Of a stretch of 40,157 bases of DNA, positions 9,112-18,252 are shown one piece after another (positions within the stretch are counted from its first letter, which is position 1; every line of letters begins with the position of its first letter). Under the pieces are notes generated by a model that was not told where the DNA came from, did not search any database, and saw only the letters and a list, made by a program, of their open reading frames with translations. The DNA lies in contig JANQQF010000020.1 in NCBI GenBank assembly GCA_028285035.1, positions 1-40,157 on the forward strand, written 5' to 3'. Origin of the DNA: Phycisphaerae bacterium. Lineage in GTDB: Bacteria > Chloroflexota > Anaerolineae > 4572-78 > J111. A program made the translations under genes and the position numbers.

Positions 9112-10152
9112 CTACTCCATCACGATACAAACTTTGCCGCTTTGGCCCGCATCAGCCACTTGATAAGCTGCCTCCGCCTCTTCTAACGAGAAACGATGCG
9201 AGACAATAACTTCTGGTTTGAGTTTCCACTCGACCAGTTTTTCAACCAATTCTTCCATTCGACCTGTGCTGGTGACCCACGAGCCATAAATGGTAATTTG
9301 GTTATGAATAATCGTTTGACTTACATCAAACTCAAGCTTACCCCCTTCACCAACCATCGCCGAACGCCCCCATCGCCGAGTGCCTTCCAACGCCAACAGC
9401 CGTCCGGCGGATGACCCCGAACAATCAAGTGACACTTCACAGCCCTGACCCCCTGTTAGGATTTTGATATTGGTAACGGCCTGTTCATCGTTTGCGATAA
9501 CGGCATGGTCAATAGCACCCACGTCGAGGGCAAAATCTAAACGTTGTTGAGCAAGATCAGCCCCAATAACCGAGGCTGCCCCCATTGCTTTGGCAATCAA
9601 TCCGGCCGCCATTCCGACTGGCCCCATTCCCGTAATGAGCACCTTGTCTTGTCCCGAGATGCCGACTCGACTAATGGCTTCATAGACCGTGCCGAAGCCG
9701 CAAGCAATCAAAGCCCCATCTACATAACTCAGCGCATCGGGCAGCGGAATGCAGGTGTTTTCCTCAGCGACCAAATAAGGGGCGTGCCCACCATCGCGTT
9801 GCCAGCCATAGGCGGCTCGGTGAGGTGAGGTACAACTAATCATGTATCCCTCACGGCAATCCCAACAGACCCCACACCCGCTGATGTGATATAGAAGCAC
9901 CCGATCACCTTCTTGATACCGTTTACAGCCGGGGCCTACTTTGACAATCTGCCCGCACGGCTCGTGACCCGCAATGACATTTTGATACGCTTCTGGACCA
10001 TGCCCTAAATGCTCACGATAAATCGCCCGAATGTCGCTGCCACAGATGGAAGATGCCTTAACTTTAACTAAAACCTGACCGTGTCCTGGTTCAGGTATCG
10101 GAAATTCTTTGAACTCTACCCGACGCTGGCCGGGAAGAATGACCCCTTGCAT
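9112..10152 (-). CDS. Zinc-dependent alcohol/polyol dehydrogenase, paralogue of the interrupted gene at 38436-39488
   Basis: A 346-residue medium-chain zinc dehydrogenase. The ATG at 10152 is preceded by AAGGAG; the frame can be extended to a TTG at 10170 but that would put the ribosome site inside the gene. Catalytic zinc residues appear in SICGSD and AGHEPCG. The structural zinc loop is [15 protein letters not shown], and the Rossmann motif is GMGPVG. It is strikingly similar, block for block, to the gene at 38436-39488 (shared [36 protein letters not shown]). The duplicate sits in the other transport operon, so both operons may share an intermediate. The substrate is unknown. Spacing to its neighbours is about 18 bp, consistent with one operon. 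Confidence 0.92.
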   Translation of the reverse strand: MQGVILPGQRRVEFKEFPIPEPGHGQVLVKVKASSICGSDIRAIYREHLGHGPEAYQNVIAGHEPCGQIVKVGPGCKRYQEGDRVLLYHISGCGVCWDCREGYMISCTSPHRAAYGWQRDGGHAPYLVAEENTCIPLPDALSYVDGALIACGFGTVYEAISRVGISGQDKVLITGMGPVGMAAGLIAKAMGAASVIGADLAQQRLDFALDVGAIDHAVIANDEQAVTNIKILTGGQGCEVSLDCSGSSAGRLLALEGTRRWGRSAMVGEGGKLEFDVSQTIIHNQITIYGSWVTSTGRMEELVEKLVEWKLKPEVIVSHRFSLEEAEAAYQVADAGQSGKVCIVME

Positions 10153-10170
10153 AAATTTCTCCTTTTTCAA

Positions 10171-11271
10171 TTATGGCCTTAGGGCCACTTTAATTGATTG
10201 CTGGCCTTGGGCCACCAAATCGATGCCGGTTTGAAAATCGGCTAGTGGCATTTGATGGGTGACGATAGCCTCAACGGGTAAACGTTCTTTGGCTAACCAA
10301 TCAATTGCGACTGGATAACAGTATGGACTGAGGTGCGCCCCATGAATATTTAACTCTTTTGTATCCCCGATGATTGTCCAATCCGTGGTTACTGGCTCTC
10401 TCATCACGCTAAACTCCACAAAGGTGCCCAGCTTGCGGGTCATACGTAGCCCTTGCTCGACTGCTGCCGGGTGTCCTGTCGCCTCGATGTAAACGTCACA
10501 GCCGTAACCATCGGTCAGTTTTAAGACCTCATCAACGACATCAACTGTATTGGGGTTGAGACCTAAATCGGCACCACACCGCTTGGCGACTTCAAGCCGC
10601 TGCTCGTTTAAATCAAGGGCGATTAGCAACTGTGGTGTTTTTAGCCGAGCAGCCACAATCATCCCCAAACCTAAAGGCCCAACCCCAGCAATAACAACGA
10701 CATCTTGGAATTCGATATTGCCACGTTGAACCGCGTGAATGGCACAGGCCAATGGTTCAATGTACACGGCTTGCTCAACCGGAATAGATGAGGGCACTTT
10801 GTGATTTAAGGCATCGCGTGGAAAAAGCATGTACTCAGCCATTGCCCCAAATGTTCGCTGCCGAAAGCCGTATACATCATGATGAATTTGACACATCCAA
10901 TAATGTCCTGCTCGACAAAACCGACACCGCCAACAGGGGACGATCTGCTCGGAAATGGCTCGATCACCTAACGCTAATCCATACTTCTCGGCGGCCCCTT
11001 CACCCAACGCCACGACCTCACCGACAAATTCGTGACCAGGGATGACTGGCGGCTGACAATAGCCTGATCGATTCGCGTCACCCCAAAACATAGGTGCACC
11101 TTGATAGCATTTCAAATCACTGGCACAAATGCCAACTGACTGCACCCGAATAACAACTTCCTCTAGGCCAGGGGTTGGCACGGCCCATTCTTCGAGGCGA
11201 TAATCCTCTGGTCCATAACAAACTACAGCTTGCATAGTTTTTGGTAGCGGCTCATTGGCTTGATAGTTCAT
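10171..11271 (-). CDS. EltD-like erythritol/L-threitol-type zinc dehydrogenase
   Basis: A 366-residue zinc dehydrogenase. Its N-terminal region (MQAVVCYGPEDYRLEEWAVP), VGICASDLKCYQGA, FWGD, IVPCWRCRFCRAGHYWMC and GAHLSPYCYPVAI closely follow the erythritol/L-threitol dehydrogenase (EltD) described from mycobacterial tetritol catabolism, as I remember that sequence. Catalytic zinc residues are in GICASD and PGHEFVG; the structural loop has four cysteines; the nucleotide motif is GVGPLG. EltD oxidises a tetritol to erythrulose; in this operon the substrate could be a C4 or C5 polyol. The ATG at 11271 has no strong ribosome site; the alternative at about 11235 (MQAVV) also lacks one. It begins 10 bp after the GpsA-like gene stops, which suggests coupling. 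Confidence 0.88.
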   Translation of the reverse strand: MNYQANEPLPKTMQAVVCYGPEDYRLEEWAVPTPGLEEVVIRVQSVGICASDLKCYQGAPMFWGDANRSGYCQPPVIPGHEFVGEVVALGEGAAEKYGLALGDRAISEQIVPCWRCRFCRAGHYWMCQIHHDVYGFRQRTFGAMAEYMLFPRDALNHKVPSSIPVEQAVYIEPLACAIHAVQRGNIEFQDVVVIAGVGPLGLGMIVAARLKTPQLLIALDLNEQRLEVAKRCGADLGLNPNTVDVVDEVLKLTDGYGCDVYIEATGHPAAVEQGLRMTRKLGTFVEFSVMREPVTTDWTIIGDTKELNIHGAHLSPYCYPVAIDWLAKERLPVEAIVTHQMPLADFQTGIDLVAQGQQSIKVALRP

Positions 11272-11281
11272 CAATTAGGTC

Positions 11282-12334
11282 TCATTCTGCGAAAAATGCA
11301 TCCCACGGAATATCCACGGGAGCATCGTGGCATACAATCTCAATCATCATTTGTAACAATGGTAACGCTCGTCCATCAAGCTCACCTTGCGCAATTAAAT
11401 GTTTGATCGTCGGGCCAATCGCTTGAGCCAACTGGGCCCCTTCAATGGTAGTATCGGCCATGTGCTGAGCTTTTGCTTCACTGTAGGTCATCCCCAAGCC
11501 CAGATAGCGACCCATCCGACAATTACGCCCCCCCTGCGCGGTCACGTATAGATCACCTGCCCCCGGTAAGGTGTAGGCACTGCGGGCTTGACCGCCCATA
11601 TAATCGACCATATAGCTAATTTCGTTGATGCCTTGGGCATAAATCGCCGCAGAGAGATTATGCATGACGGCCCCGTTGTCGGCTTCCCCCTCTTTTTCCA
11701 GTAGCCCAATCACTAATCCCACGGCTAAGGCATATACATTTTTCATGGCGACGGCCACCTCGACGCCTACAAAATCAGTACTGGTCCAGATGTGATAGTA
11801 GGGCGTGCGTAGCCAGCTTGCGAATTGTTCTAATTGGGGTGCCTTGTGTCCAGTGATGACGACACAGGTGTGCCGTCGTGCAGCCAACTCCCCGGCAATC
11901 GATGGCCCACCCACCGCGTTTAAACTAACTTTGCTTTGCAAGTCGATGGGTAAGCGGCTTCGAAATAACTCAGGTAGGGTATACAATCGTTCCCCATCGC
12001 CGTGTAATCCTTTGGTTAAAGCCAATACGGGGACATCCGCAGGCAAAACTGGCCCTAGCGTTTCAGCGGCCCAGTTAACACCATAGGAATTCACGCCTTG
12101 TACCACTAAATCGGCCCCCTCAATCGCCTCGTCTAATCGATCCCAGGTATATGGCTCGACAGTATCAGCCAACGAGCTTTTGAGCCGAGGATGAATGTGG
12201 CTTTGGTGAATTTCTTCGATGATGTCCCCATCAAGATGGGTGCCAACCAGTGCGACTGAATGACCATTATCGGTTAAGGGGATGCTAAAGGCGCTGCCCA
12301 TCACCCCAGCTCCAAGAATGACAACTTTTGCCAT
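11282..12334 (-). CDS. GpsA-like NAD(P)-dependent glycerol-3-phosphate dehydrogenase family protein
   Basis: A 350-residue protein of the glycerol-3-phosphate dehydrogenase family. The Rossmann motif ILGAGVMGSAF is at about residues 5-15; ALTKGL, the catalytic-lysine segment AMKNVYALAVGL and the C-terminal GAGDLYVTAQGGRNCRMGR follow in the GpsA order. The ATG at 12334 has AGGAG upstream; extending the frame to 12430 would overlap the preceding gene. The tail LYVTAQGG differs from the usual GDLVLTC, so it is a diverged member. Being in a polyol operon rather than with phospholipid genes, it may act on a different phosphorylated polyol or ketose. It shares the operon with AraM, whose family makes the opposite stereoisomer. 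Confidence 0.87.
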   Translation of the reverse strand: MAKVVILGAGVMGSAFSIPLTDNGHSVALVGTHLDGDIIEEIHQSHIHPRLKSSLADTVEPYTWDRLDEAIEGADLVVQGVNSYGVNWAAETLGPVLPADVPVLALTKGLHGDGERLYTLPELFRSRLPIDLQSKVSLNAVGGPSIAGELAARRHTCVVITGHKAPQLEQFASWLRTPYYHIWTSTDFVGVEVAVAMKNVYALAVGLVIGLLEKEGEADNGAVMHNLSAAIYAQGINEISYMVDYMGGQARSAYTLPGAGDLYVTAQGGRNCRMGRYLGLGMTYSEAKAQHMADTTIEGAQLAQAIGPTIKHLIAQGELDGRALPLLQMMIEIVCHDAPVDIPWDAFFAE

Positions 12335-12350
12335 AAATTTTCTACTCCTA

Positions 12351-13385
12351 TTATGGTAGCTCGATTTGAGCTTTAACCGAGGCGGGGGGCATATGACTGG
12401 CAAAGTCAAAGGCCTCAATACTTTGCTCAAATGTGAACTTGTCGGTAATTAATGGCTTGACATCAATTTTTCCGCTCTCCATCAGCGCTAAAGCTCTGGG
12501 ATAAACATGGGCGTAGCGGAAAATATGCTCGACTCGCGCCTCTTTGATTTGGGCTGCCACCACATCATAGGCAATCGGTGCCCCAGGCATCCCCACATAA
12601 ACTACGCAGCCAGCTAGGCTTAGTGGCTCAAATACGGCTGCCGCTGCCCGATCATTGCCACTGCACTCAAAAACGATATCTACGCCCCAACCGTCAGTTA
12701 AAGTGGACACGATCTCGGTCAGATTTTCTTTGGCGACGTTGACCGGTGTAATCGGTCCCAACGTGGCCCCCAAATCCAATTTTGGCTGCTCGACATCGGT
12801 CAGGATGATGTGGCTACAGCCCCCAGCTAAGGCGGCCAGGGCTGTAACCATTCCAATCGGGCCAGCCCCAATCACAACAGCCACATCACCGGGCTTGATA
12901 CGCGCTTTGTTTGCCGCGTGCATCCCCACCGCCAAGGGTTCGACCATAGCCCCTTCGGCAAAGCTGATGTTATCCGGCAGCTTAAAGGTAAAGTTGGCTG
13001 GATGAACCACAGTAGGGCGCAAGATACCGTGAACGGGTGGTGTGGCCCAAAAGACAACGGCTGGATCAAGGTTGTACATCCCGAGGCGGGTGGCTTGGCT
13101 ATTGGGATCGGGTATCCCCGGCTCCATACAAACCCGATCACCTACATTGAACGACTCAACCTCTGACCCAACCTCAATAATCGTGCCTGAGGCCTCGTGC
13201 CCCAAAATCATTGGTTCTTTGACGACAAAAGGGCCAATCGCGCCATGCTGATAGTAATGAACATCGCTACCACACACACCTACAGTATGTACCGCGATCC
13301 GTACATCATGTGGCCCCAATGTTTCTTCAAGCGTGATATCACGTAAGGATAGTTGCTTGGCTTTTTCTAGGACTAATGCTTCCAT
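12351..13385 (-). CDS. Sorbitol/xylitol-type dehydrogenase (polyol dehydrogenase)
   Basis: A 344-residue medium-chain zinc dehydrogenase of the sorbitol/xylitol dehydrogenase branch. [41 protein letters not shown] and the nucleotide motif GAGPIG are all present, and [15 protein letters not shown] is typical of this branch. The lobe that carries four cysteines in other zinc dehydrogenases is here free of the C-x2-C-x2-C pattern, so no structural zinc is expected, which distinguishes it from the other three dehydrogenases in this operon. It would oxidise a polyol at C2 to the ketose with NAD. The ATG at 13385 follows GGAG. It lies about 200 bp after araM, so it may have its own promoter. Confidence 0.92.
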   Translation of the reverse strand: MEALVLEKAKQLSLRDITLEETLGPHDVRIAVHTVGVCGSDVHYYQHGAIGPFVVKEPMILGHEASGTIIEVGSEVESFNVGDRVCMEPGIPDPNSQATRLGMYNLDPAVVFWATPPVHGILRPTVVHPANFTFKLPDNISFAEGAMVEPLAVGMHAANKARIKPGDVAVVIGAGPIGMVTALAALAGGCSHIILTDVEQPKLDLGATLGPITPVNVAKENLTEIVSTLTDGWGVDIVFECSGNDRAAAAVFEPLSLAGCVVYVGMPGAPIAYDVVAAQIKEARVEHIFRYAHVYPRALALMESGKIDVKPLITDKFTFEQSIEAFDFASHMPPASVKAQIELP

Positions 13386-13433
13386 TACTTTACTCCATCA
13401 TAATTAAGACTGAGGCAAAACGTTGATGGAGCC

Positions 13434-13477
13434 TGCCGAAATCAGCATTTTTAGGGCCAAATTGTCCGATTTCGGCA
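13434..13477. repeat. Inverted repeat in the araM to polyol dehydrogenase gap
   Basis: TGCCGAAATC (13434-13443) and GATTTCGGCA (13468-13477) form perfect 10-bp arms with a 24-nt loop, in the 200-bp gap 13386-13585. No U-run follows on the minus strand, so it looks more like an operator or an mRNA-stabilising hairpin than a terminator. Nothing else stands out in this gap. Confidence 0.55.
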
Positions 13478-13585
13478 AGCTCAATCGATATTTTTAAACA
13501 TTCTGCGTAAGTCCTGATAATTTAATGAGTTACTCAGGAAATTGGATAGGTGTAAGGTATCAACCTCCAATCTCTAATCTCCTAA

Positions 13586-14836
13586 TTATTCCACCCCCAC
13601 CCCAATAATATGCCCCAATTTATCGACATTAAATCGATTGCGTAAATAGTGGGCATGCTGTATCGCCTCGCTCACTTCCGCTTCACTAAAATCAAGGGAT
13701 TGCATTGTAGTTGGCCCACCCACCTGATTTAGCCAGTCGGTTAGGGCTTGTGGGCTGGGGACCGTGACGGCAATTTCTTGTATTTCTGACCAGTGTTCAA
13801 CGATTTTTTGCTTAAGTACGGCAAACTTTTGTGCGTCTATCGCTAAAAATTTAGCTTGCTCCAACATCACTTTGTCAGCCATTGCTGGATAGACCGTTCG
13901 AATAGCCTGACGATGCTCATCTGCGGCGGTGAGTTCAGCCGCTTCTAGGCGATCAAGTAACTCATCACGGCTGATCTCTCGCAGTTTTTCATACAACCCA
14001 GCCATAATGATGGTGCCCACCCCAACTTTTGCGCCGTGTAAAATAGCAGGGCGATGTTGCTCGATTAGCCGCATTTCAAGGTAGTGTGATAGCTGATGCT
14101 CCGAGCCAGAGGCTGGTCGAGAGTTGTTATAGGCTAACATACACAGGCCAGACTCGATTAAGCCATCTAGCAAGACCCGCAACCCTTCTGGGGAGGCTTG
14201 CCCGATTTCGGCGGCGTGATCAACACAATTTTGCAAGGCAGCCCGGACCCGATTATAGATTGCTTGATCAAATGGCTCACCCCAAAGCAGGCTTCCCAAT
14301 CGCCAATCGGCCAGGGCGGTGTATTTGCCGAGCATATCGCCAAACCCAGAGGCAGTCATCACCTGGGGAGCGGCACTCAATACATCAACATCTGCAAAAA
14401 TGGCTAAGGGCGAGTGGCTATAAATGGTCTTTTTGAAGCCACCGACCACTAACGGTGCCCCAGCCCCGGTGTAACCATCAACTGAGGCGGCGGTGGGTAC
14501 AGAAATAAAATTTGCTTTGGTCCGATGACTGACAAAGCGGGTGATATCGGTGATTACTCCTGATCCGACCGCTAGATAAGTGCGATCCTGACAATCACTG
14601 TTGACCAAGAGCTGCATCACGAAATGTTCATTAGGGTGAATTTCATCGCCAGTAAGGATCGTTGTCTTCAGATCGAATCCAGCGGCTTGTAATCGACCCT
14701 CTAGCGCTTCGCCAAACGCGGTCGCTGTGTTTTGGTCTGCCACAAGCATAAGCTGCTGAAGTCCAGCTTGTTTACAATATTCAATTAAGGGTGTGGCCGC
14801 ATCTTGGCCAATATAGATGTGTATGTTTGTGTCCAT
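13586..14836 (-). CDS. araM: AraM / sn-glycerol-1-phosphate dehydrogenase family protein
   Basis: A 416-residue member of the iron/zinc-type dehydroquinate synthase-like superfamily, most like AraM/EgsA. The nucleotide-binding GSGVITDITRF (about 90-100) and PTAASVDGYTGAGAP are diagnostic. Metal ligands of this fold are expected at Asp in SGFGDMLGKYTALADW, His in SGSEHQLSHY and His in LHGAKVGVG, all visible. In Bacillus subtilis araM sits in the L-arabinose operon next to araL, and its product reduces dihydroxyacetone phosphate to sn-glycerol-1-phosphate. The same araD-araL-araM order is seen here. The C-terminal extension beyond residue 350 is typical of bacterial AraM. The physiological substrate in this operon is open. 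Confidence 0.92.
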   Translation of the reverse strand: MDTNIHIYIGQDAATPLIEYCKQAGLQQLMLVADQNTATAFGEALEGRLQAAGFDLKTTILTGDEIHPNEHFVMQLLVNSDCQDRTYLAVGSGVITDITRFVSHRTKANFISVPTAASVDGYTGAGAPLVVGGFKKTIYSHSPLAIFADVDVLSAAPQVMTASGFGDMLGKYTALADWRLGSLLWGEPFDQAIYNRVRAALQNCVDHAAEIGQASPEGLRVLLDGLIESGLCMLAYNNSRPASGSEHQLSHYLEMRLIEQHRPAILHGAKVGVGTIIMAGLYEKLREISRDELLDRLEAAELTAADEHRQAIRTVYPAMADKVMLEQAKFLAIDAQKFAVLKQKIVEHWSEIQEIAVTVPSPQALTDWLNQVGGPTTMQSLDFSEAEVSEAIQHAHYLRNRFNVDKLGHIIGVGVE

Positions 14837-14842
14837 TTTTTA

Positions 14843-15658
14843 CTAGCTCCGCTGCAACAACTCCGCTAATTCAGCCAAATTTTGTACCACTAAATCTGGT
14901 TTATGCGGTGCATCTGGTAAATCGGTGAGCGTTGCCTCACCGCTCAAGACCAGAACGGTGTTGACGCCAAAGGTGCCTAGGGCGATATCGGTATACAGTC
15001 GGTCACCAACCATACAGATGTGTTCAAGTGGCACGGAAAATTTAGCGGTCACCGCCTCAAGCGTTGGCGGATTAGGCTTGCCTACGATCAAAGGATTACA
15101 GCCAGTCGAGGCGGCGACAAAAGCAATCATTGCGCCGATATCAGGCATATAGCCCGCTTCGACCGGACAATTGAAATCGGGGTGGGTTGCAATATAAGGA
15201 ACGTCTTCACGAACAAAATCACACAGTCGCCATAACTTGTCATAGGTTAAAGTTGTATCAAACCCGAGGACCGCATAATCTGGCTCGTGATCAACGAGTT
15301 CAAAGCCCTGATGTCTAAATTCGTTTTCCAGCGCAGGTGTCCCCACCAAGTAGACCTTCGCCCTAGGCTTCTGCTTCTTAATGTAAATGGCGGTTGCCTC
15401 ACCCGATGTAAAAATCTTCTCTTGTGAAATAGATAAACCTAATCGCTTTAACTTCTGAGCGTACTGCTCCCGATGTTTTGAGGAGTTGTTGGTGAGCAAT
15501 AAATATTCAATGCCACGGGTTTCGAGCAATTCGATCAATGTTTTAGCACCCGGTAATAATGTTTCACCTAGGTAGATGGTGCCATCCATATCTAACAAAA
15601 AAAGCTGGCAATTTGTGAGTTTCTCCAAAGTATCAGCGGCTATCATTTTATTGTCCAT
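14843..15658 (-). CDS. AraL/NagD-type HAD phosphatase
   Basis: A 271-residue HAD-superfamily type IIA phosphatase. Motif I is LLDMDGTIYLG with nucleophile Asp23 and acid Asp25; motif II is LLLTNNSS; a conserved Lys lies in VGKPNPP; motif IV is GDRLYTDIALG. The cap fits the NagD/AraL class. The start is uncertain: ATG at 15658 overlaps the end of araD by 11 bp, and a second ATG at 15646 (MIAAD) directly follows the araD stop; neither has a strong ribosome site, so translational coupling to araD is likely. In B. subtilis AraL is a promiscuous sugar-phosphate phosphatase that lies between araD and araM, exactly as here. A role in removing dead-end phosphorylated intermediates is plausible. Confidence 0.9.
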   Translation of the reverse strand: MDNKMIAADTLEKLTNCQLFLLDMDGTIYLGETLLPGAKTLIELLETRGIEYLLLTNNSSKHREQYAQKLKRLGLSISQEKIFTSGEATAIYIKKQKPRAKVYLVGTPALENEFRHQGFELVDHEPDYAVLGFDTTLTYDKLWRLCDFVREDVPYIATHPDFNCPVEAGYMPDIGAMIAFVAASTGCNPLIVGKPNPPTLEAVTAKFSVPLEHICMVGDRLYTDIALGTFGVNTVLVLSGEATLTDLPDAPHKPDLVVQNLAELAELLQRS

Positions 15659-16289
15659 ACTCGTGCAGGTAACGGTGACGCAGTTTGTTAACATCCTCCG
15701 CCGAAATTTCATCAGGCTGCCCCATTTGCAGCGCAATCCAGACGGTGTGAGCCACATCCTCAACCATGATGGCGGCTTTTAGAGCAGCTTTGCCCGTGGT
15801 CCCTACGGTAAATACACCGTGATTTTTGAGTAACACAGCCGGTGAATCTCCAATGGCATCCAGCACGGCTTGGCCAATCGCCTCGCTACCAATGAGAGCA
15901 AAGGGGCCACAAGGAATCGGGCCGCCAAATTCATCAGCGATGGCGGTCAGATAAACGGGAATGGGTTGCCCAAGGGCGGCGAAGGCCGTGGCGTATGGCG
16001 AGTGGGTATGTACAATGCCGTTGACATCGGAACGATGACGGTAGATGTGGAGATGGCTGGCTGTGTCTGAGGACGGTTTTAGATCGCCTTCAATAATATC
16101 GCCCTCTAAATCAACGACGACGCAATGCTTTGGGCGTAAATCCTCGTACTGTACGCCAGATGGCTTTATCACCACATACCCTGTTTGCGGATCTCGAATG
16201 CTGATATTGCCGCTGGTCCACGTGACCAATTTATTTTTGGGAAGCTCTAAATGAAGCTGCCACAGTTCTTGTTTGATGGTCTCAAGCAC
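15648..16289 (-). CDS. araD: L-ribulose-5-phosphate 4-epimerase
   Basis: A 213-residue class II aldolase-fold epimerase of the AraD/UlaF/SgbE group. I chose the GTG at 16289 because GGGGGAGG lies 5 nt before it and the product then begins MLETIKQEL, as AraD proteins do; an upstream TTG at 16304 has no ribosome site. SGNISIRD, IKPSGV and SSDTASHLHIY lead to the zinc-binding HTH in GIVHTHSPYATAF and the third His in LLKNHGVF. It converts L-ribulose-5-phosphate to D-xylulose-5-phosphate in the cytoplasm, feeding the pentose phosphate pathway. It follows araB by 16 bp. Confidence 0.95.
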   Translation of the reverse strand: MLETIKQELWQLHLELPKNKLVTWTSGNISIRDPQTGYVVIKPSGVQYEDLRPKHCVVVDLEGDIIEGDLKPSSDTASHLHIYRHRSDVNGIVHTHSPYATAFAALGQPIPVYLTAIADEFGGPIPCGPFALIGSEAIGQAVLDAIGDSPAVLLKNHGVFTVGTTGKAALKAAIMVEDVAHTVWIALQMGQPDEISAEDVNKLRHRYLHEYGQ

Positions 16290-16305
16290 GATGACCTCCC
16301 CCAAC

Positions 16306-17991
16306 TTACGAGCTAGCTCGTACCTGGGCTTTGAGTTGTTTCAATCGTTTCATAACGTCATTTGTGCCCCGGCCAAAATAGTTGTGCAGGGTCATGTACT
16401 CGGCAAAGAGTTGGTCATAAATCTGTTGGTGTTCAGGCTGAGGCTGATATGTTTGATCACTTAAACGCACCATGTGCTGGCTGGCTTCGGCGATTGAGTC
16501 GTAACCACCTACCGCTTTTCCAGCCGCGACGGCGGCATGCATTGCTGATCCCAATGCTCCGCCTTGCGCCGTTTCGGCTACCATGATCGCCCGTCCCGTG
16601 ACATCCGCAAAAATCTGCATCAGGAGTTTGTTCCGACCCGGTAACCCGCCTGTGGCCACGATGTCTTCGACAGGGATGCCATTCTCTTCGAAATTTTCGA
16701 TGATGATCCGCGTGCCATAAGCCGTGGCCTCAATCAAGGCTCGGTAGATTTCCTCTGGCTTTGTCGCTAGTGTTGCGCCAATAAGTAGACCGGTTAAGTC
16801 AACATCAACTAGAATACTGCGGTTGCCATTCCACCAATCGAGCGCAATTAGACCACTTTCGCCCGGTTTGAGTGCGCCCGCTTTTTCTTCCAGAAGCTGG
16901 TGAATATCAACATCACGTGCGGTAGCCTCTTCTTCATAAGTAGCGGGAACGCAATTTTTAGTAAACCAAGCAAAATGGTCACCCACACACGACTGTCCAG
17001 CCTCATAGCCCAGTAGCCCTGTTACGATGCCATCTTCAACATACCCACAAATGCCAGGGACCACGTGCTCGGTTTCGCCGGTCACCATATGGCAATTTGA
17101 GGTGCCCATAATGATGACCATCCGGCCTGTTTTTTCAGCGATACCGCCCGCTGGTGCTGAGACATGCGCATCGATATTGGCAATCGCGACAATTGTGTCG
17201 GGGTGCAGCCCTGTTAACTCGGCAGCCTTAGTTGTTAACGTGCCCGCACTTGCTCCCAAGGGATGTACTTCTCGACCAAATTTGTTATCAATCACGTGCT
17301 CTAAGTCTGAGGCGAGCGCCTTGAAATATTTATTCGGGGGATATCCCTCTCGCTTGGACCAACAGGCTTTGTAACCTGCCATTCCGGCACTGCGTTTTTC
17401 TGTCCCCGTTAGCTGCCAGACAATCCAGTCTCCGGCTTCAATGAAACGGGCGGCAGCTTGGTAAACGTCGGGCGCTTTATCCAAGGTTTGCCATACCTTA
17501 GGCAAGGTCCATTCCGAACTGATTTTTTCGCCATATCGCTCAAGGAAGTTGTATCCCATCTCCTGGGCGACCTCAGTCATTTTGTTGGCCTCAGGCTGAG
17601 CGGCGTGATGTTTCCATAGCTTGGGCCAGGCGTGTGGGTGAGTTCGCCATTCCGATAAAAAGCAGAGTGGTGTACCATCGGGCAAGGTTGGCATAATGGT
17701 AGCGGAGGTGAAATCGATCCCGATCCCAATAATCTGAGTTGGATCGACGCCACTCGTTTTAAGCACCTTTGGGACCGCTTGCGCTAAAACATCCAGGTAA
17801 TCTTGGGGATCTTGTAAAGCCCAATCTGGTTCTAGTTTGATATTGTTATCAGGCAGGTACTCATCGATAACCCCATTCGCGTAGGCTTGAATAGTCTCCG
17901 CAACTTCTTGACCATCGGCAACATCAATCAAAACAACTCGACCGGACTCGGTGCCGTAATCGATGCCAATTGTGTAGGTTGCTTTGGGCAT
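16306..17991 (-). CDS. araB: Ribulokinase
   Basis: A 561-residue FGGY-family kinase of the AraB type, the usual length for that group. The N terminus has the ATP-binding IGIDYGTESGRVVL; GIGIDFTSATIMP, SEWRTHPHAWPKLWKHHAA, SSEWTLPKVWQ and GTSNCHMV follow as in AraB; the second FGGY block is VATGGLPGRNKLLMQIFADV. The ATG at 17991 follows CTGGAG; the frame extends upstream to 18057 without a better start. AraB phosphorylates L-ribulose and is known to accept other ketopentoses and some pentitols, which matters because no arabinose isomerase is encoded here. The product passes to AraD, encoded next. Confidence 0.96.
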   Translation of the reverse strand: MPKATYTIGIDYGTESGRVVLIDVADGQEVAETIQAYANGVIDEYLPDNNIKLEPDWALQDPQDYLDVLAQAVPKVLKTSGVDPTQIIGIGIDFTSATIMPTLPDGTPLCFLSEWRTHPHAWPKLWKHHAAQPEANKMTEVAQEMGYNFLERYGEKISSEWTLPKVWQTLDKAPDVYQAAARFIEAGDWIVWQLTGTEKRSAGMAGYKACWSKREGYPPNKYFKALASDLEHVIDNKFGREVHPLGASAGTLTTKAAELTGLHPDTIVAIANIDAHVSAPAGGIAEKTGRMVIIMGTSNCHMVTGETEHVVPGICGYVEDGIVTGLLGYEAGQSCVGDHFAWFTKNCVPATYEEEATARDVDIHQLLEEKAGALKPGESGLIALDWWNGNRSILVDVDLTGLLIGATLATKPEEIYRALIEATAYGTRIIIENFEENGIPVEDIVATGGLPGRNKLLMQIFADVTGRAIMVAETAQGGALGSAMHAAVAAGKAVGGYDSIAEASQHMVRLSDQTYQPQPEHQQIYDQLFAEYMTLHNYFGRGTNDVMKRLKQLKAQVRASS

Positions 17992-18138
17992 GATGTTCTC
18001 CAGATGATGATTTTTTGGCTTGGCCGCTACAGGGATCTTGGCTGAAGAGAACCTCAATCACCTGTAGCGGCTAATTCAAGGAGGAGTGCATCACGAACAA
18101 TTACCCGGCTGCCCAGTCCAGCAATCACTCATGATCGA

Positions 18139-18200
18139 ACACTCTGCTGTATATCGCATACTTGTGAAGAAACAAGGGTTTGCAATGCACAGCAGAGTGT
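18139..18200 (-). promoter_or_regulatory. Long structured hairpin upstream of araB
   Basis: ACACTCTGCTGT (18139-18150) is perfectly complementary to ACAGCAGAGTGT (18189-18200), giving a 12-bp stem. Inside the 38-nt loop a second hairpin forms from CTTGT (18161-18165) and ACAAG (18172-18176), with a possible GCA/TGC pairing around it. It lies in the 261-bp gap between the small membrane protein and araB, about 150 nt upstream of the araB start. No U-run follows, so it is probably a processing, stabilising or regulatory RNA element rather than a terminator. It does not match a riboswitch class I recognise. Confidence 0.6.
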
Positions 18201-18231
18201 CACTCTCAAACCGTGTTCTTCAAAACTTGAT

Positions 18232-18249
18232 AATTACGTTATCGTAATT
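18232..18249. promoter_or_regulatory. Palindrome at the 3' end of the small membrane protein gene
   Basis: AATTACG (18232-18238) and CGTAATT (18243-18249) are perfect arms around TTAT, next to the stop of the small protein gene. It could be an AT-rich operator for an araB promoter or a weak RNA hairpin. There is no T-tract on the minus strand after it. Confidence 0.4.
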
Positions 18250-18252
18250 TAA

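Noticed and set aside
18058..18252. Known sugar or amino-acid riboswitch upstream of araB
   Set aside because: The nested stems do not match any riboswitch core I recognise; described only as a structured element.
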